Assembly: GCA_003439945.1 (NCBI GenBank) | Contig: QVRM01002755.1 | Span: 445,001 to 509,000, forward strand | DNA from: Dermanyssus gallinae | Lineage: Eukaryota > Arthropoda > Arachnida > Mesostigmata > Dermanyssidae | Direction of reading: 5' to 3' | DNA: 64,000 bases | Shown: positions 42,646 to 56,690 of the stretch, piece after piece | Layout: each line of letters begins with the position of its first letter | Numbering within the stretch: position 1 is the stretch's first letter | Notes under the pieces: model-generated | Told to the model about the DNA's origin: nothing | Databases searched by the model: none | What the model saw: only the letters and a program-made list of their open reading frames with translations | Program-made: the position numbers and the translations under genes

Positions 42646-44344
42646 GCGGTCGGTGTTGAGTCACTTATAATGTCCCCAATTCCTGAGAGACAACCCAAGC
42701 TCCTACCAATCTGTTCTAATACCTAGAACAGAGAGAAAATAAAACACATTTTTTATTCAATAATTTAAATTTCAAGTTACCTTATTTTCAGACAAAACAA
42801 TCGTTTTCAACCATATTGGCTTATGGACTCGTGCACAGTTGTCATCCTCCGGTGTGTCGCCGGCTCGATGCCCCGTTGTTGATCGAAGTTTCTTCGAACG
42901 ATGCTCATTGGGATTAGATGATAAACCATATACCGCTAAGAGTTAGGGGTCATGCTGCATAGATCCTTAGAAAAACTCTAAATATCTCGACACGTCCGGC
43001 CCTCGGTGTATAGAATAGGTATGCCGATGGTAAGCCTGTGACCGTCGTTTTAAATTAAAAACGGTCGTCTTAAATTAAAATGCAACCTCCTCAACTGGCT
43101 TCAAGTTCAGACCGCATTGGCTTAAAGTATGCCAACAAAAATACGCCTGAAACAAATGCCAGAGATATCAAAGAACGCAAAAGACGTTTTCAGCTAGCTT
43201 TAGACGCACGGCTAGAGCCACTATCATTATCTGATGGTAGTAGCTTTAGAGCCTTTTAGTGTCAAACATCTTCCTGGTATTACGAATCATAATACCTAAA
43301 CTTCCAAACTTTCAAATTCAAAATGGAGGTTACGATAAATAAGGAATAACACCGCTCAACGAACGTCATGCCAAACCACGACACACAGTAGTGATGTTGC
43401 ACAAAATCACCGTTTGTACTTTTGTTTCGATGATTTGCACGCCGCCTGCGTCCAACGCCTCTTTTTGCTCGAGCAACGGCCGTCTATGGCCGGCTATCGT
43501 GTCGGCCACATCGATTATCGACCAACAAAGCTATGGGATAGGTATTCGTCCTGCCAAATCAATAAGCGTCTACTTGCATTCAACTTGGGCAAGTTTGCGT
43601 GTTCAAGTCATACACATTATTTAAAAAGGCAAAAAAAAGCGACTGTGCAGTAATTGGAGATCGTTGGCTGTCAACCTGAACCGCTTAACGCCAGCGCGGC
43701 TCCCGTCTGTATGACCGACCGTTGTTCGCCTATTTACTGCGACTGCTTGCTCATTAATTCAGCTAATGCGGCTTTAACTACGTGCTAATTAGCGCTGTTG
43801 CTGCTAATCACGTCCAGAGTATTATTATGTAACTACTATGTGTATGTGTTGTTACTGTACTGCACTGCCGTCTTGCTGAGCGACGTCGTGGGACGCTCCG
43901 CCCTACCACAATACATAATTGCCACTTAACGGCATCGCATGCAATGACGTACACAAATGCAGTTATAAAAGTATATATATGTAGTATCAGTACTAGTATG
44001 TAGTATGTATAGTGTGATCGTGTTAGGCCGCTATAAGAGTGTTTAAGATATCTTAACAGTGATTTTGTTTCACTTTTATACAACCAGATTAGCATTTCCA
44101 ATGTAACAAGATATAAGTAGGGCAGCGGTCTTTTTATTTTTAGAGCTATGTACGGGACACTCAATTTGTCAACGTTTTTTTTTTTAAACATAAAGTAGGC
44201 TTACTTATATTGATATACACATCATATTTATTCACCATAGTTGTTGGTAGTAGGATTGGATTGACACACATGGTTTGCTACGAAATTATAGCAATATCTA
44301 CCAAAATTCTACCAAAAATTACATGCCCCATCTTTCCCAGTTTG
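42646..44344. other. Unassigned DNA
   Basis: No recognised gene. A 59-codon plus-strand ORF (43080-43259) and overlapping frames at 43.4-43.65 kb lack family signatures. A short direct repeat (CGTCGTTTTAAATTAAAA and GGTCGTCTTAAATTAAAA) lies at 43043-43080. Confidence 0.35.
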
Positions 44345-45060
44345 GGAGAGTGGCAGGTCTCAGCCCTGCCGAGGTGCAATGGCAAGGCCTTCTCCTGGGG
44401 TATCCGCCTTCTTGATCACGGAGGTCCCGGCACCAGGTTCGTATATTAATCTAGGCTTTAAGTTTTGTTCGGGACACTTCATGCTCAACAGCCAATTGTC
44501 TCGTTGGTAGTGCGGGTTTGTGACACCAGCTTGCACCATCTTGTTGCAGCCAAAGTGTTCACTCTCATCGATTTCGTCCGATTTCGGCAATCTGAATTAA
44601 CGCCCTCGTTTTATCGCAAGGCAAACTATAAATAGTTCAATGATTCATTTAGACCTAGCACCGCACTAGATTGTTGCATATAGCACACGTAACGGCTTCT
44701 CGTGAATCACTTGAGGGCTCTCAGCTACCCAGATGCAACCCTTTTGTTTAGCCATATTTCCACTTAAATAGACATGGACTTTATTGGAAACAATCACTTT
44801 TTTTACGAAATCGGCGTCACGCCGCATCAGCGCGAGAGTTCACTTGCTAAAGCCCTGGAAATCTATCCTGTGAAGCACTTAAGTTAACCGTAAATTGTCC
44901 GAAGACCACCAGCTCACCAACAAACTTGTGCAGTGATTTCCCTGTCTCTGATACATTTTCACAATATCTACGCGTTTTCCCGTTGAGTTATTTACCATGC
45001 ATTTCGCACGCTCACTAGTGTATCGGTACTAGGGTTCTTGGTAACCGTTTTGTAAAGGAC
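44345..45060 (-). pseudogene. Tc1/mariner-superfamily transposase relic
   Basis: Read from 45.06 kb downward: GKRVDIVKMYQRQGN, ALMRRDADFVKKVIVSNKVH, YLSGNMAKQKGCIWVAESP, QVIHEKPLR. This corresponds to the 'DxxFxxKIIFSDEAHFHLNGYVNKQNxRIW' core of an IS630/Tc1-type DDE transposase, with the first catalytic Asp now Asn (codon 44783-44785; SDE to SNK). Downstream, LPKSDEIDESEHFGCNKMVQ corresponds to the region of the second catalytic residue, also not conserved. Stops at several points. The third residue and the terminal repeats were not found. Confidence 0.65.
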
Positions 45061-45113
45061 GGACTTTCTAATATCAAAAATGTCAGTTTCTTTCTGTTCG
45101 AACAAATAGGACC

Positions 45114-45132
45114 ATATATATATATATATATA
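45114..45132. repeat. (TA)n microsatellite
   Basis: About nine TA units. Confidence 0.9.
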
Positions 45133-45224
45133 AACAGGCTTGTATGTATTGTAGAATTGCAGACTTTCAGTGACACCTAAAGCTCTTCAGAGACGCCACT
45201 ACTATCAATAGTAGTAGTAGTGGA

Positions 45225-45766
45225 TCAATAGACCAGGACACAGATGTAGGCCACAGTTGGTGAAGTCTGTTTGGAGCTCCCATCAAGCATGGGTACGTAG
45301 GCCAGAGGACAGATGCTGACCATAGGCCAATGGATCGATTGATTCACCCTCGTTTCCGGTTGACGGTCCTCGATGATGCCTATCGACGTCGCGTCCTTCC
45401 GTGTGAGTACGTTTGCTTCGTGAAAACCCTGGCTGTGTCGTCTAATTGACATCACGCATCCAGTAGTAGAGCAAAATATCGACACTCAAATAACGATGCA
45501 GCGTTCGCACAAGCATTCCGAGCCTCATGCCTTGTCACCATGCATGGCACACCGTTATTGGAAAAAGCCTGAAATGTGTAGAGTTCTGTTTCCTCATTAT
45601 TACTTCTACCTATCACCTGTCGATCTCTATGACATACGTTGTAGACAATTATAGTAAAGTGGCTTGTTACATGGTTGGTATATGTGCAAAAGTATTCAAT
45701 GGCCATTAGCCTGTTTTGCGTTTCAAGAGTTGCATGCATCGGAACGGCTCTTCCGAGAACATTCAA
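45225..45766 (-). pseudogene. Unrecognised ORF pair joined by a frameshift
   Basis: Two minus-strand frames meet at about 45455. The upstream one (104 codons) includes TELYTFQAFSNNGVPCMVTR and HEARNACANAASLFECRYFA; the downstream one (86 codons) includes SIGIIEDRQPETRVNQSIHW and SPTVAYICVLVY. Composition is even and protein-like, with several Cys and no simple repeats, and the second could continue the first after a one- or two-base shift. I do not recognise the family. It may be a degraded host gene exon or a transposon gene, or chance. Confidence 0.25.
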
Positions 45767-46940
45767 GTGCCTTCCTTGCTTCTAATCTGCCTTTTTAAAC
45801 ATCAAATGTGTTTCCCTTTAATACGTTTTTAGTGGAATTGCGTTACAGTAAAAGGGCACAAATCCCGTGTTTCAAACAAAATAAGTAAATACTGTTGCAA
45901 TCTGTATGATAAACGGGTGGGTCTTGGCGAGCATTCGTACGCGGATCTGACGGTAGATGATATCTAGCAGGCTGGTAAAGTTCGCAGCTGCGTTTGCGCT
46001 TTTGTGCAAGAAAACAAAAAAAAACTTGCTCTATACAGAACTGCTACTGATTAGTCATAGTTTCCTGAAGTATATGAATAAAAGTGTTGACACGTTGCCC
46101 AAAGGCCTTAACGTAACACAATGCCAGATTAGCAACATGAGGTGTGGTTCACCTCTGTTTCAGGAATGCCATTTTTTTTAAAAAACTCTTGTTAAACATA
46201 ATTAAATTAGAAAACCAATATACCAGACAACTGCGTCAGGCTAAACAAGTCAGTAATTTATAAAACCTAATGTGTACGTTAAACTCATATACGTAAATCC
46301 CCCGTAACGGGCCATCTTATTGTAGTATTCACTAGTTCCAGGCATGATTCCACAACGTGTAAATTCATTAAATGATGATGGCAATTTAGATTGATGGTAA
46401 CCGAATCTAACTATCAACAAGGTCCAATATCTGGTTAAAGTCTAGTTAGGCGTCTCCTTGATTCGCGCTAGAGTGCACAATTCGTTCGTTAAAGCGGTTA
46501 TAGGGAAGAATTTGTTTTCCTAATAACAAGGGAGTTACTACCCACAAACGACTATTTCAAGAAGAAAACGTCTTATCCACTAGCTAGAATTCGCATAAAC
46601 GCGAACAACTACTTGCGTAACACGATGCCACGTATCACACAGTCACGCTTTCTGATCACTCTTAACGACATCTGATTACACCAGAGATGCAGGAGCAAAA
46701 AGTGGTCGCGGAGACACCAGGAAACAGAAAGGGAAAACTGATACAGAGGGGGTGGTAAAAAGAGAGGATGAAAAAAATAGATGTAGGCTTAAGGTGGGCT
46801 CTGTGCTTATGAGCCACCCACGTGCCAGCAGATAAATCACATGGAAATTACCCGGCTAGTGTGCTATTTACGCGAGCCTGCTATAAAAAAAAAAGGGAAT
46901 TTAATTAGTGTCACTCCTCGTCTTGCTCTAATAATGTTTT
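45767..46940. other. AT-rich spacer
   Basis: No gene recognised. Confidence 0.4.
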
Positions 46941-47710
46941 GTTGCCTCTTCGTTTTTTTCTTGCTTGTTGGGTTGTCGAGCGTCCATGTGCTCCAATTGC
47001 AACGGATGTCTAAAGAATTAGACACAGCCGACTCCTGCATTGTTTCAGCAGGTTGCGAAAGCTCGGCTTTCCCCAACTTTCTGCTCGTCTGCGACAATAC
47101 TGCTTATTTTATTGAGTCGAATGTCCTTGCTCAAGGCTCTTCTTGTGCTCTTTATAACGTTTTGGCCACACCGTTTACGCAGCGGTATTCCAACTTTTGT
47201 TTACCCTTTTGGCAAAAGCGGAAGTCTCGAGTCAATTGCATCTTCATCGGACGAACATATCTTTCCCCGAGCCAGATCTTGAGGTTTTAGCGATAGAAAA
47301 AGTCACAAGAAATCAGGAGAACAGGGTAAATCAAGTAGCAATTTAAACACTAATTTGTGCGACGTTGCCACTGCGGCTGCGGAAGTGTAAGACGGAGCAT
47401 TGTTATGGTGAAAGATAACTCCTTGCGCACCAATCTCGGCCGTTTCGTCTGCAGCGCTTCGCACAGATGGTCTACAAGCGTCGATTAGTATGTTCCAGTG
47501 ATTGCTTGGCCCTTTACTGTGTAGTCAAAAATGAAATAATTCCTTGAAAATCTCACAAAACAGTGGCAATTATCTTCCCGGCCAACAGAACAGTATTTGC
47601 ATTCTTCTTTTTTTATTTTTGCAGCCGTACACCTTTTGAATAAAAATGCTGAATCACGATACGGCATTCATGCTTTTCCATTAGTATGACAAGTGCTGCT
47701 TAATTTCGAC
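46941..47710 (-). pseudogene. SETMAR-type mariner transposase relic
   Basis: Minus-strand frames give FVRFSRNYFIFDYTVKGQAI then TGTY ('VFWDxxGIIFIDYLxKGxTITGxYY'), LCEALQTKRPRLVRKELSF, HHNNAPSYTSAAAVA, DLPCSPDFL and NLKIWLGERY. The second catalytic Asp (HHDNAP) is Asn, codon AAC at 47402-47404, a one-base change. The first Asp region upstream is degraded. Several frameshifts, no terminal repeats seen. It belongs to a different mariner subfamily from the intact copy at 25.7 kb. Confidence 0.75.
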
Positions 47711-49196
47711 ACAATAACAAACTATTTCGAAGCAATTAGTTGCCTAAGAATTGCAGGTCGGTCCGACGTTACTATGAAAAACTAAGTTAAACACATACTT
47801 GGTAACAATCGCCCTTATTCATGTATTTATTGGCATTGAATAGCAAACGTCCTAAAGGTTCATTCTGTGTGCCAAAATTAGATAGTTTGTGGATGTAACA
47901 TACTATCTTTCGATTTAAGGAAACAAGTCAAGGTGAGCTCATAAGAAGGCTTTTAGAACTTGCACACAACACGTGTATGCAAGAAAGCACCATGTCTCTC
48001 TTAAGTGTGTTATAGTATAACTTACGTTTAGGTTATTATAGCATACGTAACTGTATAAATAACAACATCGTAATTAGTATTCCGCTTTTCTTATTAGAAA
48101 CGAGCTCAACGCGTACACACGGTCCACATAAGTATTCAAGATCTTGCTCTCTTTACGGACCGAAATGGATAAATTCAAAATAGCTATATGTAGCATTTAA
48201 GAACCTCCCTGAACAAAATATACGTTTTTTAGATTATAGCATTGACATTTTGTGGCCATAAGTGCTTTGTCTCGCAACCAATTAGATTAGATTATGTATC
48301 TTACGTATTGCAGGATGAGGCCAAAGGAGAAACACCGAGGCGCCCTTGAGTCGTTACGATATTTTTCGTCTTACGCAAGATGTCTACCCAAGCAGATATT
48401 TTACGTCATTGCGGACGAAATAACACAATCGGCTAGCGGGTAGCACTACAAAGCACATATAAGGGAAAAGCTACATGTGGGCAAATTGTATAGGTATTAT
48501 CAAAAAGCCATAAATATTGGAAAACGATTCAAATTATCGATGCTGAGAGAAGAATCACTGAACAGTACTAAGTAGATTAAAGATCATTTAGAAAATAATA
48601 GGTTTATCTATAAAAAGAGCAACTGCAGAAACCTGCTACCCTTCGATGTTAGACGAAACTCATTAAATTCATAAACTCATGGATCTTTAAATATGGTAAA
48701 GAAGTGTGACATATACTTGCAAACGGCGAAGCTTTTCTCTCAAAGCATAGCATTGTATATCTATGTGATTAATCAGTGCTTCTTTATCTATGACGTCCAG
48801 TCTGGGTGCTAAAACTAAGTTTTCTTTTTAACCATCTTAGCACGTAAAGCTGTAAAGATTAAAAGGAGATCGCCTCAAGAAGTTACCGCAACGAAATCCG
48901 ACCCGCGATTTCCAATGTTAGAGTCGCTGGCTAATATTCCCATTCCTTCCCATTAGCAGCCTCGCTGGTCCTAAGTGCACTCTCCCTATTCATCAAGTAA
49001 TCCGTGAATCTCATGGAAAAGATAGGTCTTCAAAGAAAGAGAATACGTTACCTTTTTGTATAGGGTAGTTCCATTGATATTGTTTTCAGGGGTATATATA
49101 CACTGCTAACATCCTGACCACGTACTACGTAAATTTACTTGGGTTAAGTTTTTTTCTGAATCTGCCGGTAGACGATCATTATTGGTAATTGGTCGT
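47711..49196. other. AT-rich spacer
   Basis: About 1.5 kb with no recognisable gene, repeat array or element. Confidence 0.4.
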
Positions 49197-49490
49197 ACGT
49201 CATATTTGCAAATAATTTCAATGGCTAAATGTATTTATGACAACCACTTAAAAGGAACGGCAAATACACCTGTGTAAAATCATGCAACTATATACGTCAA
49301 TCGTCTGGTGTGTTTTTGCGATCAGGACAAGAATACATTCAACTAATACACACGTCATATTTTTTGAATAATTTAAATGGGTAAATACATTTATAACAGC
49401 ATTTTAGAAGGAACGGCAATAACACCTGTGCATAGTCATGTAACTATGCACGTCAATGTTGTTGCGATCAAGATGAGAACACATTAAATT
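49197..49490. repeat. Degenerate tandem duplication, period about 155 bp
   Basis: ACGTCATATTT at 49197 and 49352 begins two copies sharing GGAACGGCAA, ACACCTGTG, CATGTAACTAT-like and TTGCGATCA blocks, with about 80 percent similarity by eye. Confidence 0.75.
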
Positions 49491-49529
49491 AAATTATTTA
49501 TGTAGATATGAGATATCCACACAAATGAC

Positions 49530-50110
49530 GTTACACTAGTACAAGTCGCAGGCACTCTAACTTGGCGTTTTTCATATTTAGCTCAAAGCCTCTTTTTAGC
49601 GCGGCCAGATCTTTTATAATTCTCTAAACTATATCACAGACATTTTCAATTAGTTTAAATTTGGTTGCACAGAGAGATACAATACACAGTGGCACGAGGT
49701 TTATCTGCGTCGCACGAGACACAAATAGTCTTAACATAGGCTGCAGATTGCACCAATAGATACACCAAACTAAATTGGGTCGAGGCTTCTGTGCGCCAGT
49801 GACAGCACTCTCTGATGAATCTCATTTAACACAGCTTTTTTTGTGATTATGAAACAAGCTTTTCCTCCAATATATATTAGAAAACCCTTTGGTGGCTTCC
49901 GCTTGCACTCCACCTAGACCTAACGCTTTTCCCGGCCGAATTTTGCTCACTGCAGTTGCAATTTCTTCTTCCGTGACTGCTGTTATGCTCTATGTATCTC
50001 GTGACCGACTTGTTTTTAAGCCCTGCCAACTTTTCTCAATAACTTCTTGCTTCATCACGTTCATCTTTCCTGTTGGCTATTTTGTATAGGCTGCATGGCT
50101 GAAACTGCGC
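49530..50110 (-). pseudogene. LINE reverse transcriptase relic (RTE-like motifs)
   Basis: On the minus strand, VTEEEIATAVSKIRPGKALG then LGGVQAEATKG is RT domain 0-1 ('ITEEExxxAIxKxKxGKAPGxDGIPAE'). About 300 bases further on, IIKDLAALKRGFELNMKNAK then LECL matches the segment after the YADD box ('GLxLNxxKTKxM'). The core between them, including motifs A to C, is deleted or unrecognisable. The clade is a guess from the N-terminal motif. Confidence 0.55.
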
Positions 50111-50217
50111 ATCTCGCATAATCTCACCCGTGCGCGTTATCTTGTGTATTCGCCAATCGCCTTCCTGTATAATCACCTCCGCACGTTTATTTTTTTTTAT
50201 TTACTGTGAGCCGTTTT

Positions 50218-51919
<1,702 letters not shown>

Positions 51920-52106
51920 CATTTTTTTAGACATCTGTACTTCCCGTTTTTTCCGATCATGGTCGATTTTCCAATCCACTCCGGCATTCACTTTGCCTAA
52001 ATTGAAAACCATGAAAGCCAACTTAAGAGTGGCCTGGGTCTGGGTCTCGAACCCAGGCCTCCCAAATACAATGCAAAGGCTCTTGCCACTAAGCCATCTT
52101 GCTCGG
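51920..52106 (-). mobile_element. tRNA-derived SINE, copy 2
   Basis: Minus strand: CGAGCAAGATGGCTTAGTGG (A box TGGCTTAGTGG), GGGTTCGAGACCCAG (intact B box GGTTCGAGACC), CCACTCTTAAGTTGG, GAATGCCGGAGTGGATTGG, ending at a T run (A tail) at 51921-51929. It carries a small duplication in the CCTGGGTCTGGGTCTC region. Confidence 0.9.
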
Positions 52107-53248
52107 TAGTTAAACACTGTATAATTGTTCAGCCAGAATTGGGCCAAACTTCTTTTTTTGTTTGCCAAAGCAAATTTTGTTAACAGAACCGAAACGTGCC
52201 AACACGGCGAAGAAGCGCATTTTCTATATGTGTTATGCCATACATCCCTACATAAGTGCTGTATTAGAAAATCCAAATTTTGGTATTAAATTTCAAGAAA
52301 GACAGAATATTTTTTGGAAATTATTTTGCGCTTGTTGGGACACCTCATACACAGTCAATTTACCGAATACCGCCGAGTCTAAGGCGGTGTGTAGCACCTA
52401 CGTCGTAGAATTTTCTACGTGATTCTTTATGATCAGCCTTCTTCATTTAGGCCTGACTAGAGACGCCTCGGCTCACCGTTCCTCGCTTCGTTGATCGGGC
52501 TCAGGATCCCGCATTTGGCTCGTTGGGCTCTATGATGGTCAGTCTAACGTGGTCGTCATCGAGCTATCTGCTTTACTAAGTAAACGCCATCTATCCCGGA
52601 CCTTCGACCAAAGCGGTAGTAAAAAAAAGACACACGCGATGTCTCACTAGTTAGGCGTCATTAATCATTGCTGACCGCTCTACCGACCTTGTATTCTGCG
52701 ATATCGTCGACTACATTACCAGCAACAGCAATATCGGTCATAACGGCTTAGTAGGGACACAACACTGCAAATGCTCTGGTATTCCTTTACAAATTGCTAC
52801 TCCTTCCTTACAAATTGCTACTCCTTCAAACCGAACGACCCACGCGTATATATATTCAAACAAAGATATATATGTGAGAGAACACTGAGAGGTCGGCATC
52901 ATTGAATTACCAAGCAGGCGCTAATCGGCTCCTTGTAAAATATGTGAACGTTTCAGAACTAACTTTTTACAGAAATTTAGTCATTATTTTATCGGCCGTA
53001 ACTTCTTTATTATATATGAGAAGCAGCAGGAACCCCCTTCTTCGCAAGCAAAAACTTGATTGTCTGCACTGCATTAAACGTCTGTGAGGATCTTATGTAC
53101 CACTCCGGTTCATATCAGCAAAGGAGGTGTAGCAGTTGTGCCGCTGAAGATGTCGCTCTCGACATACAGCGAACTCTGGTTGAGGTGAACGCAAGTTTAT
53201 ATATGAGTTGTTTGTAATAAACTATGTTATATCTTAGCAACCAAATAC

Positions 53249-53256
<8 letters not shown>

Positions 53257-53291
<35 letters not shown>
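53257..53291. repeat. (TA)n microsatellite
   Basis: About 17 TA units. Confidence 0.95.
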
Positions 53292-53292
<1 letters not shown>

Positions 53293-53812
53293 GCATAGCG
53301 TGCCATCTTGATTGAAAACAATTTATCCTAGTGGTTCACATATGAAGAAGAACGGAAAACTCGACGCCCCACTTGAATATCTTCATTCAGTGCGGTGTAG
53401 TAATCGGCATTACTACGGGCACATGGTAATTAAAAACGAATATGCGCAGCTAAGTCTAGCAATTCAGAAACGTTTGAGATGCTTCATCGAGACAGGGCTC
53501 ACTGGATGATTGGGTTCTTGTACGTTCTTAGAACGGCAGGATGATCGATGCGCCGCTGTAGGCGTCTAACAAATGTGTCGTAGGTGACTGATTTAAGTCG
53601 ATTTTATATTCAGAAAGGACCGTTCGCATAATTGTCCTTGATTTCCCGCCAACAAGCAGCTCGCATCCTCTTACGAAAGGAACAAGCTCTTCTAGAGACG
53701 CTGAACCTTCTTCTTTAGTAAGCATAAATAGCGCCATACTTATAGACGGCAATCTAAGCACACGGAATGGCACGGCACTCCACCTCCCACCTAGCCAAAA
53801 GAGAAATATTCA

Positions 53813-53850
53813 TTTCATATGTTTTCACTCAGGCTGAGTAGCGATTATAA
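53813..53850 (-). repeat. 38-bp dispersed repeat, copy 2
   Basis: Inverted relative to 20495-20532, with two differences. Confidence 0.7.
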
Positions 53851-54724
53851 TCACAAATACATCTCTTTAACAACTATAAGGACAGTGAGTCAAAACTACC
53901 ACCGGGTGATGCCGACCACCCGGTGAAAAGAGAAATATGAAATCCTGTTTGGGTTATATGCAACCAAGTCTACTAAATTATTGCCCACCAAATGAATAAG
54001 AAGAGTATCATCTAAATAATCAAATAATCGGCCTTATTTTTTTGCGACAGTTGACGCCGTATCGATCGAGCATACAAATCGTTCCGGTTAAATAATAAAA
54101 TTCGAATATGACGACCTAAAACTGAAATTCAATGTTAAAATTTGATCTGATTTTTGTTGCGTGTTGGGCCGTTCGGCGCGAAGCTATACGACTGGCGATC
54201 AATCACAGTCGACTTGATTCCAGGATGTGGGCAAATTGACGAATTATACGAGTATATAAAATATTGCAGGCTTTTCTCTGAGATAAGGCATCGTTAAACT
54301 AAGCTCTACTACTCTAACTGTAGGCTTGCAATTGAGCACAAATAAGACAGGTGGTCAACCTGTTGACAATGTGATATAGTCTCTCCAACGCTGCGCTTAG
54401 CTGTTTAATTCGAGCCGTGCCATCGTCGGCAATCCAACTATTGCCTCACTTGAAATCGGTCGTATACATTCAATTTAATGGCGCATTTATCTATAGAGTA
54501 ATTCGTTTTCAAGAGTCTCGGATTATAATAAAAGTAATCCGATTATTTCGTTATTATTAAATTTGTTCGGCGCTTGAAATGATAATAATTACCTTCATAA
54601 CAAACAGGTCTTGAGCAAATTACGACTAATTCATCGTTGTCACGTACTCTTCACAATAACTATGCATTAATAACATGAATTTTATGGCGATTGTTTACTT
54701 TCTTAATTTGTCAACTCTTTTCAG

Positions 54725-55330
54725 TATCTGGGGATTAGGCTCCGTTATAGTAGGATGACCTTCTCTGCGCACATTGTTGAGATAGTGCGCACAGTTGTAG
54801 TCTCTCTGCATGGTGAGATCGGCGACGTTCGGCGACTGTCCGTACCGACGACAGTGGCACTCTCCACCTCAAGATTGTCCTAAGCCTGATACACAATCCT
54901 GACAGAGTATGAGGACGCCTCACTCGGGCAAACGTTGGTTTGCTTATAAGCTGTGCACAGGTTGTTGAGATAATTCCATTGAGGCTGAAGACGCTGCGTA
55001 CAGTACCATTCGATAGCTTTATCTCGGAATGGGAAAAAAACTCGAACAAGCCCGAGGAGAGGTTGGAGACCTGGACATTTTCAGTGCCTCTCACCTTTGG
55101 TCTAGTCTTGAATGTGACAATTGACACGTCTATACCAGATACATAGTTCACGACAATCATCACCTGGTTTGTTCGAGTACGAACATCCACGAGGAGTACA
55201 CGGATTGCGCTTGTCGACTGTGCTCTCAGGCGTGTACAAAGTATCATGCGTCTGCTTGCCTGGCCCTAGCTGAGAGACCATTGCACTGCGTCCCGCGAAT
55301 AACATGCCGAGAACAGCTGACAACGGTATA
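54725..55330 (+). pseudogene. LINE-A-family 3' fragment with Cys cluster
   Basis: The plus strand begins QYLGIRLRYSRMTFSAHI and SLHGEIGDVRRLSV, matching LINE-A (QYLGLRVHY, SLYGEVGNVRRLFV). After stops and an internal deletion it continues LKTLRTVPFDSFISEWE (LINE-A: LKMPRSVPYECFISEWE) and ends HEEYTDCACRLCSQACTKYH then ASAC, a C-x-C-x2-C-x3-C-x3-H-x3-C cluster that LINE-A lacks. The 3' region contains TTATTTATCTATTATTATTA near 55350. It is 5' truncated at the YLG motif. Confidence 0.8.
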
Positions 55331-55739
55331 AATGTCATTGCTATATACTAATGATCTTATTTATCTATTATTATTACGAAAACTTAAGCGCTGTAATTTC
55401 AGTTCCGTCTCTTAACTATATAATAATTAAAATATACATACGGGTCTGCCTCTATAATTCGTCAGGTGTGGTCGTGTTTGGCTGTGTACCGTGAAAATTT
55501 GTCGAAGAGTGCAGGAACCTGAGGCCTATAACAATTGCACTCGACGCCCTCAGCGGTAGGAGACCCAGCACGATCGGTGAACACTGCAAAGATACTTTCG
55601 ACTTCATAAAAATAAGTCTTAAAAGCCCCTTAAACGTAAAAGGCCGAATAGTGTTCAAAGTTCAAACGTCGCCTAACTTACCGATCGGTAGTTTTTCGGC
55701 TTCTTAGATGTGGATATGTATTTAGTTCACTATGTACAT
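55331..55739. other. Unassigned spacer
   Basis: No gene recognised. Confidence 0.4.
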
Positions 55740-56690
55740 AACTCACTGTGTATACAGGTGAAAACGGGCACCCGCACGCTGAGTGTACATGAACGGCAAC
55801 GGTGCATAGCAACCACAAAGAACTACCACGACCAGTGGCAGTTCATCGTGGTTCTCGAAGTGCTGCTCTCTTTAGGGAGTGGATAGCACGTGGCAGTTAC
55901 AGGCAAGCGCTGACACAGGTGCGGGTCACTGGGGCACCTCTCCAGGGAATGCAAGGCGACCGCAATCTGCTACAGCTGCGATACGGAAGGGCATGCGGCC
56001 AACGTCGCAGCCTGCCCGAAGTACAGGGGGCAAATGGAAGAGCCCTGCCGCCGCGGCACCCGGCCTAAAACCCGGGCAACGTCTGCGCCTCCCACCACGA
56101 GGCCATCCGTAAACCTTGCCCCCGCATCAGCCACTTTCGAGGGCCACCCCAGAGACACTCGGACGTTGAGGGGTTCACCCAAACAGTGACTGTAAGGTCT
56201 CCATTTTATAAAATAAAATCCCGGTTAAACCACGCCAGTTTACAATCAGGTGGGCAGAAAGCCGACCTCCGGACCGACTCGTGGACAACGACAAGGCAAT
56301 AGGCATCACACTAAAACGTCGCAGCCAGCTTTGTTTCCCTGGACACTGCAGCGGCTATGGCTTTACCTGGATCAATGTAACAAACGTTGGACGTTTTTTA
56401 TTTTTGCTACTGCACACTCAGTGTTTCACTTGACGACCCAAGTAGGCTTTTCGGCGACTTGTCCTCCTATTTTAACCAACATGACGCCTTATTTCTAGAC
56501 ATAGGTGGTAATTCTAAAGCCGCGGCTAGCGCATGGGGCTCTGCCGGAACTACCCAAAGAGGACTCGCAGTCCTCTACTGGCTGGCGATCGAAGAACTAT
56601 TCGCTCTTAACACGGGTGCCCCCGTGTTAAGAAGAAAGGCCCGTCGCTGTAGTCGGCGGGGCTCCTAGAGGCTGCGCCCAAAGGTAGTGG
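55740..56690 (+). pseudogene. R1-like LINE: ORF1 zinc knuckles and ORF2 endonuclease
   Basis: A frame running to the TGA at 56187 encodes the end of ORF1: a first knuckle [stop]-H-R-C-GSLG-H-LSRE-C, whose first Cys codon is TGA (55911-55913), and a second knuckle CYSCDTEGHAANVAAC (C-x2-C-x4-H-x6-C). CCHC knuckles of this kind end R1-clade ORF1. From about 56330, across frameshifts, an endonuclease part reads GYGFTWINVTNVGRF, DLSSYFNQHDALFLDIGGN (the G-D-F-N strand, degraded), AWGSAGTTQRGLAVL and LAIEELFALNTGAPVLRR. The RT does not follow. It may be the 5' part of the same family as LINE-D, but no overlap proves it. Confidence 0.65.

Larger units (their letters stand above)
52107..54724. other. 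Unassigned DNA
   Basis: No recognised gene over 2.6 kb. It contains a tandem duplication of CTTACAAATTGCTACTCCTT near 52788-52830, (TA)n at 53257-53291 and the second copy of the 38-bp dispersed repeat. The 81-codon minus-strand frame 53528-53773 sits next to that repeat but has no family match. Confidence 0.35.

Noticed and set aside
43080..43259. 59-codon plus-strand ORF
   Set aside because: Protein-like, but short and without any recognised motif or neighbour; not enough to call a gene.
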